NCBI GenBank assembly: GCA_024734495.1
Contig: JALMQS010000828.1
Coordinates: forward strand, 1-64,000
Length of the DNA: 64,000 nt
Source of the DNA: Forficula auricularia
Lineage: Eukaryota > Arthropoda > Insecta > Dermaptera > Forficulidae
Direction of reading: 5' to 3'
Notes under the pieces: generated by a model
What the model was told of the DNA's origin: nothing
What the model saw: only the letters and a program-made list of their open reading frames with translations
The model's database searches: none
Part shown: positions 11,437 through 22,554 of the stretch, in pieces
Numbering within the stretch: position 1 is the first letter of the stretch
Layout of the letters: each line of letters starts with the position of its first letter
Program-made: the position numbers and the translations under genes

Positions 11437-12147
11437 GGTAGTTGTTTCACCATATGGCTTTTCTTAGGATTTTTTTGAAATTTAGACAGATTATGAGTTA
11501 AATACTTCTGCATCGATTGGTGACAAAACGAAATTTATGAACAATATAGTTCCGGAGATATTAAATTCCAAAGATAGAGTTTTTCAGATTCTTATACATT
11601 GGACTATACGGGATATCGGAAAGCTTAAATACATATTTAATTATAATTAAAAAACTCTTCTTAATATTGTTATAAAAAACTAAACCAACATTAAACAATA
11701 ACTAATACATTTTTTAAGAAAATTATAATTCATAGTTACAACACAGTTTCTGAGATAATAATGAATAAATAATTAAAAATGTATATTGAAACATTTACAC
11801 TAAAAACAAGCTGGCAACAATGCATGCATTTAACCTAAAAAGTGTGTTAACTTTAGTACTTTTTTGACGCTTTTTCGCTTCGCCCATTTTCGCAACAGCT
11901 TTCATTGCTTATTAAGAACTTTTTGTTTTATAAATCTCCCTTTATAATGTACTTCATCTGAAATTTCTATGATAAAATATTTACAAGCTCGGATAGTGCT
12001 GCCAGATTTGTCAAAAGAGCACGGGATTGGCTAGAAGTGGTACATAACCAGCAAAAAGTTTTTGGGCCTATGAATTATGATTCCTTATTGCCTGTTCTAT
12101 ATACTCTAGCATTAACTTTTTGCTAGTATTGTCGCGAAACAACTACC
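11437..12147. mobile_element. TTAA-target MITE, copy 2 (711 bp)
   Basis: Same ends (GGTAGTTGTTTC / GAAACAACTACC) flanked by TTAA at 11433-11436 and 12148-12151. It is highly similar along its length to the copy at 9882-10591. Confidence 0.75.
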
Positions 12148-12151
12148 TTAA

Positions 12152-12696
12152 CAAAATATCGGCCTTCTTCCTATTTTTATGTGCCATTCTGGGTGTATTC
12201 TCTCCATACATATTTCTAAATAAAGCAAATTTTTTTGTTTTTTCATATAGGTAGATCAATTTCTTCTAACTTTACCTTTTCAAATTTGAATTGGTTAGAT
12301 TTAATCAATCAAAAAGGAAATCAACAACAATAATAACAACTACTCACAATTAATAATTGATTAATATCATTTAATGATAAAGTGTTTTACTTATATTCCA
12401 GGTTCAACTGTAAATATATAGAATTTAAGGATTTGTTTATCATAATAAATTGTATTTTTTATGTATTTTTCCTTTAAACTATACAATCTGAATGTAAAGC
12501 TTTGAAAATTTTAAATTTGTTTTATTTATCTTTCAATTTAAAAAATGATCACATTTTCATTTTCTTTGGTTGATTACCATCAAATCTATTATTGACATAT
12601 TAGTATCTAAAATAATATATATTATATGTATAAAGGAATGTTAGTTTGTTTGTTTTATTAATAAACCTTACAAAATACAATGAGAATTATTATTAC
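12152..12696. other. No gene recognised
   Basis: AT-rich sequence without supported ORFs or clear repeat ends. Confidence 0.5.
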
Positions 12697-13455
12697 TTTA
12701 CCATACAGGGTACGTATGGTCAAGTATTGTAATCGTAGATGAAAATAGTGGGTATTTTTGCTTCGTTTTTTCGAAATATCTCAAAAACGGTTGAAACTAT
12801 TTTAATTTAAAAAATTGAACAAAACCATGGCGTTTTGGTCTACAAAAAAGCTCTAATGAGTGAACATCGAAGAATGATATTTTTCGAGATATTAACTGTT
12901 TTGTTAAAATGTCTATTAGTTAGTACGTTACCAAATTTTTGTGAACGCACTAGATCAAAAACTAGTGTGAATATCAAAACGAAATTTTACATTCACTTTT
13001 GATACATTGAGATTAATAGGTTATTAGATTTTGGTTGAAATCAAACCCAAAATTAGTTGGGGGGGGTTAAAATTAAAACAAAATATTTTTTTGTTTAAGT
13101 TACAACTTCGTTTTTTCGAAATATCTCAAAAACGGTTGAAACTATTTTAATTTAAAAAAATTGAACAAAACCATGGCGTTTTGGTCTACAAAAAAGCTCT
13201 AATGAGTGAACATCAAAGAATGATATTTTTCGAGATATTAACTGTTTTGTCAAAATGTCTATTTGTTAGTACGTTACCAAATTTTTGTGAACGCACTAGA
13301 TCAAAAACTAGTGTGAATATCAAAACCAAATTTTACATTCACTTTTGATACATTGAGATTAATTAATAGGTGATTAGATTTTGGTTGAAATCAAACCCAA
13401 AATTAGTTGGGGGGGGTTAAAATTAAAACAAAATATTTTTTTGTTTAAGTTACAA
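12697..13455 (+). repeat. ACTTTACCATACA element with ~346-bp tandem duplication
   Basis: Starts ACTTTACCATACAGGG as in the family at 17232. The interior from about 12758 (CTTCGTTTTTTCGAAATATC) to about 13104 is repeated head to tail at about 13105-13455, almost unchanged, each unit ending in TTGTTTAAGTTACAA. The family's right end is missing. Confidence 0.75.
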
Positions 13456-13806
13456 GATATATTAATAAATATAAATTAAAAGGATCTCAAAATGTTAAAC
13501 AAAAGATTTCGTCGCTTATTTTTAATATAAAACATGTGAAATAAACACATTGCATATCTAAAAAGTTCCATAATTAATAGAGATTGTGGTGTTGGTGCAA
13601 GGTGAAACATCTTTAATAAAAATAAAAGTAAATAATTATATATAATATTTATTTACTATGAGTTAAGATTTCATATAATATCTATTTACTTTTATCTTTA
13701 TCTTTAAAAAGTTTGAATAAAAACAATATTTTTCCAATTAAAATATTTAAAAAAAATCAGAACTTGGAAGCTCAGGGGGCAACCCCCGCTGATGGCCTTG
13801 ACCTTG

Positions 13807-14700
13807 TCTATATATATAAAATTAAGGTTTTGTCTGTACATTGGTCCAAAATACGCCAAATTTTGGTTGCACACGTTTCAAGCAAAGTTATGAACGAAAA
13901 CACCCTCAACAAAATTCCTGTATGTCTCTCTGTATGTATTTTTTAAGGAATTTGGTGTTGGTACTTGGTGAAACATTTTTTAAAATTATTGGATAAAAAA
14001 ATACTTGGTAGGTTTCACATTAAGATATAAAAATAAAACGAATTTATTTTTGGATAATCTTTAATCTCGAGATATATATATATTTCGGGTGACATGCCCA
14101 TCTTCAGGAGCAACAGAAAGTTACTTTCACCCCCAAAATATATATATCGAGATTAAAGATTCTTCAAAAATAAATTCGTTTTATTTTTTATATCTTAATG
14201 TGAAACCTACCAAGTATTTTTTATCCAATAAGTCTGTATGTATGTTTACGTGGGTTCCTGCGAAAAGTTGCTCACGATTCACGTAAAAACGGCTGAAGGG
14301 ATTATTATGTTTATAACGTTTTGATATTTTGACCCCAAAAGGGGTTTTTTGGAAATTATCAAATAACTCTTAAAGCATTAACTCTACAGCAAATTTTCTT
14401 ATGAGCAAAGTGTAGGGGATGTGATTTCTGATAACTTTTGTTTAAAAAAATTCCTCCCAAAAAATGGGGGGGGGGGTCAAAAATTGAAAATTCTTGCCCT
14501 TGGAGCAAAATCAACCAAATTTTGTACACATAATCTGTGGGCCACTAGAAGGCTAGAAATGCAAAAACTGTGTGCGGGGTTGGTTGGGGGTGCACTGTCG
14601 GGTGGTGATGTGGGGCTCGGGTGCATGGTGCGGGGGTGGGGGTTCAGGGGGTTAGCCCCTGGCTATCAAGAGGGCCGCTGAAGACGGGCCTTGTAGCTAG
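13807..14700 (+). mobile_element. Helitron copy 2, split by foldback element
   Basis: Starts TCTATATATATAAAATTAAG and ends GGCCTTGTAGCTAG. The G-rich interior is short here. A foldback element at 13940-14232 is inserted into it. The terminal CTAG at 14697-14700 abuts the TC start of another Helitron at 14701 with no spacer. Confidence 0.75.
13940..14232. mobile_element. Foldback element with hammerhead-like apex
   Basis: Inserted in a Helitron with an 11-bp target duplication, TCTGTATGTAT at 13929-13939 and 14233-14243. It starts with a short unpaired end block (GGTGTTGGTACTTGGTGAAAC), followed by arms of about 100 bp (TACTTGGTAGGTTTCACATT ... AATGTGAAACCTACCAAGTA). On the minus strand the apex reads CTGAAGA, then T-GGG...CCC-GAAA, a hammerhead-like core. 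The opposite arm has lost the core. Confidence 0.7.
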
Positions 14701-15090
14701 TCTATATATATAAAATTAAGGTTTTTTCTGTACATTGGTCCAAATCACGCCAAATTTTGGTTACACTCGTTTCAAGCAAAGTTATGAACGAAAACACCCT
14801 CAACAAAATTCCTGTCTGTTTCAGTGGTTTCCGCGAAAAGTTGCTCGAGATTCACGTCAAAACGGTTGAAGCGATTATTATGAAATTTCATATTTGTATC
14901 AGATGTCTTCTAACTTACGTTTTTAGCTATTTAACGGGGGGAGGGGTTGGCACGGGTACATGATGCGGGGTGAGGTTCTTGGTGGTTTTCGGGGGTGTGT
15001 GATGGGTAGGAGTGGGGTGTGAGGGTTGGGAGTCCAGGGGGTGTGCCCCTGGCTATAAGAGGGCCGCCGAAGGCGGAGCTCTGCAGCTAG
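14701..15090 (+). mobile_element. Helitron copy 3, in tandem with copy 2
   Basis: Starts TCTATATATATAAAATTAAG directly after the CTAG of the previous Helitron and ends GAGCTCTGCAGCTAG before T. It is internally shortened: the block of ~110-bp units is absent and a G-rich tract (14935-15050) precedes the terminal GCCGCCGAAGGCGG hairpin. Confidence 0.8.
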
Positions 15091-15315
15091 TTATAAATAA
15101 AAATAGATTGAATTTAAATAAATGTTTTTAAGGAGATATGTGTTGATTCAAAATGAAACATTTTTTATTAAATAAATGCGGATATTTGCAATATTTTCAT
15201 CTTTACAGGAGAGCACTATTGCTTTATTAAGCTTATATACTTATTTATTATATTTTTTATTTATTAATATTCATATTATATTTTTTCAAAATTTATTTCC
15301 TTCTTCTGCCATTAG

Positions 15316-15527
15316 AGCGAGTCGCGGTCGTGTTTGGCGCGTGACGTCACAGCTCGCAGCCCAGTATGAAAACTTTCACGGTAAAATTTCTCTATTGACA
15401 TTTCTACATTTACTTTAGATTTGCACCCAAAGTAGTAATTGAAACTAATATGTATTTTTCTTCTTCCATTTCAGAAATGTTTTTTGAATTGCGAAAAGAA
15501 ATAAAAATCCTTGACCTGAGGGAATAA
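15316..15527 (+). CDS. Last two exons of an unrecognised gene
   Basis: Two exon-like blocks: 15316-15380 (after a strong pyrimidine tract and ATTAG, donor ACG/GTAAAA) and 15475-15527 (acceptor TTTCAG, stop TAA at 15525). The 94-bp intron removes cleanly: the single base left by the first exon completes a codon with the second. The joined C-terminus is about 38 residues, rich in Arg, Gln, Glu and Phe (for example RGRVWRVTSQLAAQYENFH), and it ends LDLRE. No domain is recognisable at this length. Upstream exons are not identified; the nearest upstream DNA is transposon. GC content of the first block is well above its surroundings, which supports coding. It could still be a transposon-derived ORF. 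Confidence 0.45.
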
Positions 15528-15927
15528 TTTAATTTTGGTTATGATCCAAGCAAACATGAACAAGGTACATATTATTTAACCTAATTTTCGTAATAGATAA
15601 ACATTATTTTAATATTAATATTTATTAAAATACAAAATATTAATTAATTTTTATTAATTCATTCTAGTTAATTGGCCTCAACTATCCAAGCTGTGAATAA
15701 TATTACTATTCATCTATATTGCTTCTGAAGCAAGATGCAGTTCTGCTTGCTCACAGTGCATTAAGGAGTAAGTAATTAACTAGTAATAGAATTAATATTA
15801 CTCAATACAAAGCATGCCTTCCAGGCGGTCTAGTCTTAGATTCATGCCGAAAATAAAAATAAAATGTGAAAGATATTAAATTGAAAGTTTTTGCCGAGAG
15901 TAGCAGAATTTTTATATATTGAGGAGA

Positions 15928-16075
15928 CAATAGAGGTGTGTCTTCTGCTGGAATTATAAATTTTATTTATTTATAACGAGACTATAGTTTCGAGGGCTTT
16001 GCCCTCTTATAAATAAATAAAAAATAAATAAAATTTATAATTCCAGCAGAAGACACGTCTTTTATTGTCTCCCTC
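15928..16075. repeat. Palindrome of ~150 bp
   Basis: Inverted arms AGACAATAGAGGTGTGTCTTC... and ...GAAGACACGTCTTTTATTGTCT enclose TTATTTATTTATAA repeats and a small GGGCTTTGCCC hairpin. It would extrude as one long hairpin. No core motif is seen. Confidence 0.7.
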
Positions 16076-16176
16076 AATGAAAGATATTAATTTGCCGATG
16101 GTAATAGATTCAAATTTACAAGAAATCATAAGTTGGTGTCATCTATTAAATCCGATGGAATGGAATATTTTTAATT

Positions 16177-16286
16177 ATATGTCAGAGGGGTTGTTTTTCA
16201 CCCCTCGGGAATCGAACCCGAGTGCCAGTAATAGCAATCCGGGGGCCACCTGGCTCACCTGCAGGGTGCGAACCTCTCTGACATAT
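16177..16286 (-). mobile_element. tRNA-like element with inverted ends
   Basis: Minus-strand copy of the family at 7905. Ends are ATATGTCAGAGGGGTTGT and CTCTCTGACATATG; the T-arm CTCGGG-TTCGATT-CCCGAG is intact on the minus strand, as is the AGGTGAGCCAGGTGG block. Confidence 0.65.
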
Positions 16287-16512
16287 GTAAACGCGTAAAA
16301 TATTTTACTCAAAGATTGTTATCTTAATTTGTAAAATTTCACGATATAGTGATTCTAAATTTAAACATATAGCCATGCCATATAATTTAAATAAAGGTCG
16401 TTGAGTGTTGAGTTCAAAATTCGAAGGGCAATGGAATTACTTTTCCTAATTGAATATGAAAGATTTCAATTTACCGATGCTAATAGATTCAAATTTACAA
16501 GAAATCATAAGT

Positions 16513-16610
16513 TTCACATTCACCTTCAGGTGAGCCAGGTGGCTCGGATTGCTGTTACTGGCACTCGAGTTCGATTCCCGAGGGGGTGAAAAACAACCCC
16601 TCTGACATAT
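16513..16610 (+). mobile_element. tRNA-like element, 5'-incomplete
   Basis: Third copy: AGGTGAGCCAGGTGGC, then a T-arm with one changed pair (CTCGAG-TTCGATT-CCCGAG), then AACAACCCCTCTGACATAT. The left inverted end is not recognisable. Confidence 0.6.
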
Positions 16611-16679
16611 AATTAAAAATATTCCATTCCATCGAATTTAATAGATGACACCAACTTATGATTTCTCGTAAAAATAAAA

Positions 16680-17229
16680 TAGGTGAAGATCCGTTTCACC
16701 TGGAATGAGTATATTTGTGGCCCTCCGAAAGTTGTTGTTGTCGGTGAGAAAATAAAAGAAAAAATCACACAACGTTCAGGAAAATTTCTTTCTTTTATTA
16801 TTTATTTATTTATAGAAAACATACATGTTTCGACAGGAAACCCTTGTCATCATCAGTCTGAAATTTTTATACGAAATGAAACCATGAGCAAATAATCCAA
16901 GATACTCCAAAATAATCACATAAAATCAAAATAGTTGACAAAATGTCACATACCTCCGTCTATAAAAAATCAACTTGGGATTATTTTGGAGTATCTTGGA
17001 TTTCTTTGCTCATGGTTTCATTTTGTATAAAAAATTTAGCTGATGATCACAAGGGTTTCCTGTCGAAACATGTATCTGTTTTCTATAAATAATTAAATAA
17101 TAAAAGAAAAGAATTTTTCCTGCACGTTATGTGATTTTTTCTTTTATTTTCTCACCGACAACAACAACTTTCGGAGGGCCACAATATACTCATTCCACGT
17201 GAATCCTGAAACGGATCTTCACCTATTAC
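16680..17229. mobile_element. 550-bp foldback element with ~235-bp arms
   Basis: Long arms: TAGGTGAAGATCC...GGAGTATCTTGG mirrored at 17000-17229. Inside each arm lies a CTGATGATGACAAGGG...CGAAACATG-type block (minus strand at about 16828-16860, plus strand at about 17039-17080), again CTGATGA-T-stem-GAAA. No coding potential. Confidence 0.75.
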
Positions 17230-17231
17230 TT

Positions 17232-17864
17232 TACCATACAGGAGGGTATGGTAATCTTGCATGAAAAAAGTGTTTTTTTTCCTTCTTTTTTTCGAAATAT
17301 CTCAAAAATTGAGCGAAACCATGGCATTTCGGTCTACAAAAAAGCTCTAATAAGTGAACATCGAAAAAATTATATTTTTCGAAATAATAATTGTTTTGTC
17401 AAAATGTCTGTTAATTAGTTAGTTAGTTAGTCTGTGCGTTACCAAATTTTTGTGGATGAGCTAGCTCAAAAACTAGTCTGAATATCGAAACCAAATTTCA
17501 CACGTAGTTTTGGTCCATTGAGATTAAGAGCTGATTAGATTTTGGTGCATATCGACCCAAAATTAAGGGGGGGGGGGTTAAAAATTAAAAATCTAGGCTA
17601 TTTGAGCAAACTCAACCAAATTTTGTATACATAATCAGTGGGACCCCAGAAGTCTAAAAATGCAAAAACTAACCGCCCAAAATGGGGAGGGGAGTCAAAA
17701 ATTAAAAATATAGGCTCTTGTACCAAAGCTCAACCCAAATTTTGTATACATAATCAGTGGGCCCCCAGGAGTCTAAAAATGCAAAAACTCCCCTCCCCTA
17801 CATGATTATAAATAATTTTATTAAATATTAAATATATGTAAGAGGCTAGGTTATATGGTAAATT
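17232..17864. mobile_element. ACTTTACCATACA element, intact copy
   Basis: Terminal inverted repeats ACTTTACCATACAGG and TTATATGGTAAAT. Contains the AACATCGAAAAAATTATA block, a poly-G run and two to three ~110-bp units at 17577-17800. Related copies are at 39070 and 51056. No transposase. Confidence 0.7.
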
Positions 17865-18354
17865 TCCTTCATAAAATAAAAACCACTCATCCTAGAAACT
17901 TGATTCCCATCTCGTTCTCTAGGAAATTTTGTTGAACTTGATCGTTTACTTGGACCACTCTTTTGATAAAACTCTTATATTTATAGATATCCATCGTTTT
18001 TTTTTATATTTCTTCTGATTAGTTAATGAAGGTGCTCTGTTGGTCTGTTTGACACTACAGGTCAGTCTTTATTAGGTTTTAAAATTTAAAATACCTCCTT
18101 ATAAAAATTAGACTTAATTTTTTGTGTAAAATTTTAATATTTTCGCTCCAAATAATTAATCCTTTCGGACCTTGGGGTATATTATTCGGGTAGGCATGCC
18201 AGGATCTCAAATAGAAATCCGACTTGAAAATGATGATTTGGTGTTTTTTTAAATATTCTATTCTATATAATCTTCTTGTGAAAAACCCCCAATTAATTAA
18301 TTAAAGTGTAAATAACGCTCTTTCTTTCATGTTGGCTTTTTATAGAGGCTTAAG
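17865..18354. other. No gene recognised
   Basis: AT-rich DNA, no supported ORF or repeat boundary. Confidence 0.45.
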
Positions 18355-19400
18355 GATCATTCCATGTCAACTCAATACACCCATTTTACCTCACCACTTT
18401 AGATTTTCTTGGAAATTTGGTACACTGATATGCTGTGCTAATATGAATAAGCAAAATTTCAAATTTTTATCTTGAATAGTTTTTTTATACGGCGTGAAGT
18501 TTTCAAAAAATCGCAAAAAAAACCACGAACAAACAATTTTGAAACTGCTCTAAAAGCTGTTAATTGAGTTAGAGAGGTGGGACAGGTGTCATTTTGCAGC
18601 TTTTTTAATGCTCATTTCAGAGACATACAACATGACATAGGTTGTAATAAATTTTTAAAATGTAAATCAAATTTTTCATTTTGATTTTCTAAAAAGTACC
18701 ACTTTTGAAATTTTCAAAAATTCTGTAAATAGATAGTACTTTCATAAACTACTATGCAAAGTATAATGATGGGATGACAATGGGGTCTATGTTTAAAAAA
18801 ATTATTACTGACTCTTGTTTCATAAATACACAGTTTTGACCAAATAGTATGAGATAGGAGTAGAGTTTCTAGGATTAGTGCTTTTCATTTTATGAAGAGG
18901 AAAAACAGAAATTTTTCCGCAAAAAATTGCATTTTTCAAAATTTCAACCTCATTGCGACACGGGTTAGTTACCATTATCAAATTAATATAAAACTTTGTT
19001 TAAATTGTAGCAAATGTGAAATCTGATTTCCAAATGTATAGAGGCTTCTTTGTTGGAAACGTGCTCCTTCGTCAAAATGGGAAAAAAATCTGAAAAAAGT
19101 GCGAGTTTGGGGATAAAAAGTGATCCTGGGGGCTGTTTTTGGATCTCCATTAAAAATTGAACACTAGACCAATTTTGCATTTCTTTTTTTAATCAACGCG
19201 AAAATTTGTCCTCTTTAATTTACTATAGAACTGTTATTTATAAAATATGAACTGTTTTCAGTATAAGCAGAAAACTGGAAAAAGTCCGAAAAGTTTTCAA
19301 AGGAATTTTCAGTCATTGTGTCCCCAGATTTTCAGTCACCAAACTTAGATTTGTATACCACATACAGTGAAACCTAAAAAATATTGTCCCTCAATTAATA
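18355..19400. repeat. Degraded repeat-derived region
   Basis: The part at 19138-19300 is similar to the interior of the element at 4809-5194 (TTGTCCTCTTTAATTTACTATAG, CTGGAAAAAGTCCGAAAA). The upstream part, beginning ATCATTCCATGTCAACTCA, looks like a transposon relic but no ends are visible. The antisense 65-codon ORF at 18983-19180 has no motif. Confidence 0.45.
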
Positions 19401-19559
19401 TAAATTCCAGACAACTTGAATAAATGGGGCTCTCAAAATTTGATTGCTATAATTCAAACAAGACTCAATGTTGTCTAATTTCTAGGCATAGTAAAGATTT
19501 CCCTGATATTCAACTAGGTTAGAATACCTAAAATGTGCAGAGAAGGCAACCTATCCATA

Positions 19560-20205
19560 TTCCAGACGTCTCAGTCACTCTGAAGCCCTGTGGAATGAAC
19601 ACATCTCCTCTGTGAAAATCTGCAGCAAGGAAGATTGGCTTCAGCTAAAGGTCCAGCAGTTACTGTAAAAACCCCTTCTCACCATCTACAAGGCCCAAAT
19701 CGCCCCTGTCTCGAATGGCTCCATCTGTGGAGAGGAGCCCTCAAAATATTGCCACACCCTGGGTGCAATTCAGAAACGAGCCATCAGACTGATGCCCATT
19801 CTACCCTCAGCAGAGCTCCCTCAGAGCTCATGGCTCTATCGAGGATATCTCTGCCCTTTCCCTTTTATAGATACTATCCACGCAGGTACTCTGATGAGAT
19901 AAGATCAATAATTCCCCCCAAAGCATGCTTCCCGCACGTAGCACGCGTTTTACCCGACTCCCAACACTCTTGCGGTCAAACTGATGCGGACCACTTTGTT
20001 CTTGTCTATATCCCATGACTTAAGGAACTGGAACTCACTCCAGCACCTATAATCTTCAAACCTTCAAAACCGGGGTGCATAGGCCTACGTCTACACCTCT
20101 CCTTAATCGCTTTCCCTTCTGCTGAGTATCAAGGTCACAAAGTCCATAGGAGCTGCATCTTTGCAGCGCACCACTTCTTGCATTCGATTACGTAAAAAAA
20201 AAAAA
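19560..20205 (+). pseudogene. LINE reverse-transcriptase 3' end with poly-A
   Basis: Plus-strand relic of the same CR1/Jockey-like ORF2 C-terminus as at 8590-9245. Visible pieces: WNEHISSV near 19590, TIYKAQIAP, a GAIQKRAIRLM block, FYRYYPRRYSDEIRSIIPPKA near 19860-19930, and RNWNSL-like coding near 20025. Frame changes many times. It ends in 19 A at about 20192-20210, the retroposition tail. Confidence 0.75.
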
Positions 20206-20554
20206 AAAAAAAGCTGAAACCCTCCTATTTACTGGGTTATATAGGAAGATATTTTTGAATCCTGCATTTTTCAATCTCTATTGATTTTTAAGAATAAAAT
20301 TAATCTCATATCATAAATAGTTATTGAGATATTGACTCGATTTTTCTAGGGGTAGGGAGTTTTCTAGGGGGGGGGGGGGGGGCGGTACCCATTATCAATT
20401 AAATTATTCAACAAAAATTTGGTTGGGGCGATCCGCCACACCTTGCTCAACCCTGGCGGCGCCCTAGGAAAAGATCCTCTAACGCCAATCCTGAACAAAT
20501 GGAGAGTATTCTGCGATTTTTGTTCAAAACGTGTCAATAGACATGAATTTGTAT

Positions 20555-21310
20555 CTCTGACATTGTCTCTACAGAAATCGACTTTGTATTGATGTGAACT
20601 AGGCTTTTGACTCTATGATCTGAAATAATTCCGCCGTTCCTCTATAGTAACGGAGAGTGATAAGATAGATATTTTATTTAGGAATGATTGCATTCTGATA
20701 ACATGTTTAACATACTTTTCAATAGCTTTATTTTTACTAATAATGATATCATTTTGAGTTTTTACAATAAATTAAATTAATAATTTCAATGGATTGGTCA
20801 TACGCAATACGACTATAGTCTTAATTTTTATTTTTCAATGAGTAATTGCATATCGTCGCTGATCTTACAAAGTCGTAAGTCCAATATTTGGTCAAATACG
20901 TTTATACCGACCAACTTTTCACAGCGCATCTGTCTATTGAAACCTTATTATTCTATTCCAATTTAATTTCTTCCACGGACAAATAATAAATATTCCATTG
21001 CCATTTTGTATGTATTATTATTTTAAATGTTTTTCTTGTTTTCTGTCAAACAATGAATTTAGGAATTACGAGTTTTTCTAAGATCAGCGACGATATCTTA
21101 ATTGACACAAATTCAAGAATTTCATCTGCATTTTTATTAAAACAATTATTTATTATTTTTCAGATTCATTACTCTCAATTATGGGTGGCTGCTGTGAAAA
21201 CTGCTTCTCTCTCTTAAATGCATTTGGTTTCTATTTTCAATTCATCTCTATAATTCCAAAAGTTGTGCTCAAAGTGAAGTCAAAAAGGATACATAAAACC
21301 GAGTACTAAT
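20555..21310. repeat. Tandem segmental duplication, unit 1
   Basis: Shares several blocks in order with 22555-24420: GATCTGAAATAATT / GATCCAAAATAAATT, ATAGATATTTTATTTAGGAA, AATGATATCATTTTGAG, and TGGCTGCTGTGAA...CTTCTCTCTCTTAAATGCAT. Unit 2 has been expanded by a TTAA element at 23060-23758. Confidence 0.65.
21181..21309 (+). CDS. Small ORF after a splice-acceptor-like site
   Basis: A 42-codon ORF starting MGGCCENC follows TTATTTTTCAG at 21153-21163. An N-terminal MG with nearby cysteines is compatible with lipidation, but this is weak evidence at this length. The duplicated unit at 24330 reads ATGGCTGCTGTGAAG and hits a stop after ten codons, so the frame is not conserved. It may be a terminal exon of an unidentified gene or chance. 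Confidence 0.2.
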   Translation: MGGCCENCFSLLNAFGFYFQFISIIPKVVLKVKSKRIHKTEY

Positions 21311-21326
21311 CTTATAAATATTTATT

Positions 21327-22516
21327 AAAAGTAAAGAAAATTTTTGAAAATTTTTTAGAAACTTTAAAATATAAAAAATACACGACAGCTTTCACATAAA
21401 TAAAAGATCAGATGGTTGTTTAGCACGACTCTATATACTTTTGAGCTTTTCGTGCGTACCTTCAGTACGCCCTCGAAGCTCGGCCTCGAGCTGTGCCCTG
21501 GCGGGCGGCGTCTCCGTCAAAAATTGTATTCCTCTTAAAAAACCACACACTCCAAATGTATACCTGTAAACTCCCGAAAATACATAGTCTCTTAAAAGTT
21601 TCGCCTCATTTTTGTCGACACAGCTACAGAAATGAGGCTCTAGATATGAATCTGGAAGTATTTTTTTCTATAATTTACAGCATTGTATTATTTTTGTGTG
21701 GAAATGAATTTATTTAAATAAGTGAAATTGTTGACATCGTGTAAGGAGGAGAATTATATTATATCATTTTTTAAAAATTTGGGATCGATAATCGATATAA
21801 GGCTCAAATATTTAAAAGAGATCAGGTGTTGTTTGTATGACAAGCTGCTCAATTGCAATGAGAAACTCGCATAGGCATTCGTGTCTTAAGTCGTTTAATT
21901 TTGTAAAAATCAAAAAATAAGAATAACAAAATTTAGATTTTAAAAAATTATAAAAAAAATGGCAAATTATTAAAAAATAAACAAATAATATATAAAATCA
22001 AATAAGATGTGATTGATTTCTTTTTCTGTGCGCAAAGAAAAGCGGAGTGAATATTTAATTTTTGAGTGGTGAAGGGGGGGGGTAATAATTATCAATATAT
22101 TTAATGTTTCTTAATTTAAAATCAATTGGAGTCTTTCATTTCGAAATTTGAGTCCATATTACGATTATATTTCAGATTGCCGCAAATATACCGATGAAAA
22201 CTCCTCTCTCGGCAGCATTACGTCAGCGTTGCCGCAAATTAATCAAGACAAATATATATAGTATATCCGGGTATAAGCCCATCTTCAGGAGTTCAGAAAG
22301 GACACTGACTTTTGTCTTGTACTGTGAACTCCTGAGGATGGGCTTATACTCCGAAATATATATAGAGTCGTACTAAAAACTTAGCCATCTGATCTTTTAT
22401 TTATGTGAAACCTACCTAGTATTTTATATTTTAAAAGTTCCTAAATTTTTTTTCAAAATTATCTTTACTTTATTTAAAATGTCTCACAGAACCTACACCA
22501 TTCTCCCTTAACATAA
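21327..22516. mobile_element. Foldback element with hammerhead-like apex, interrupted
   Basis: Target duplication ATAAATATTTATT at 21314-21326 and 22517-22529. Left arm 21327-21440 (TTTCACATAAATAAAAGATC, TTTAGCACGACTC) pairs with 22350-22430. On the plus strand 22330-22370 reads GAACTC-CTGAGGA-T-GGG...TCC-GAAA-TATATATA-GAGT, and 22265-22295 carries a decayed copy on the minus strand. A GC-rich repeat (from 21441) interrupts the left half. The end block AGAACCTACACCATTCTCC is at 22480-22508. Confidence 0.65.
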
Positions 22517-22554
22517 ATAAATATTTATTGTTAAAAAAAACCATTTCTGACCTT

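Larger units (their letters stand above)
16096..16675. repeat. Inverted segment carrying two tRNA-like elements
   Basis: The block at about 16110-16180 (ACAAGAAATCATAAGTTGGTG, CATCTATTAAAT) returns inverted at about 16615-16675 (CACCAACTTATGATTTCT). Between them are two tRNA-like elements in opposite orientation, so the tRNA-like unit may have moved as part of a larger foldback. Confidence 0.6.
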
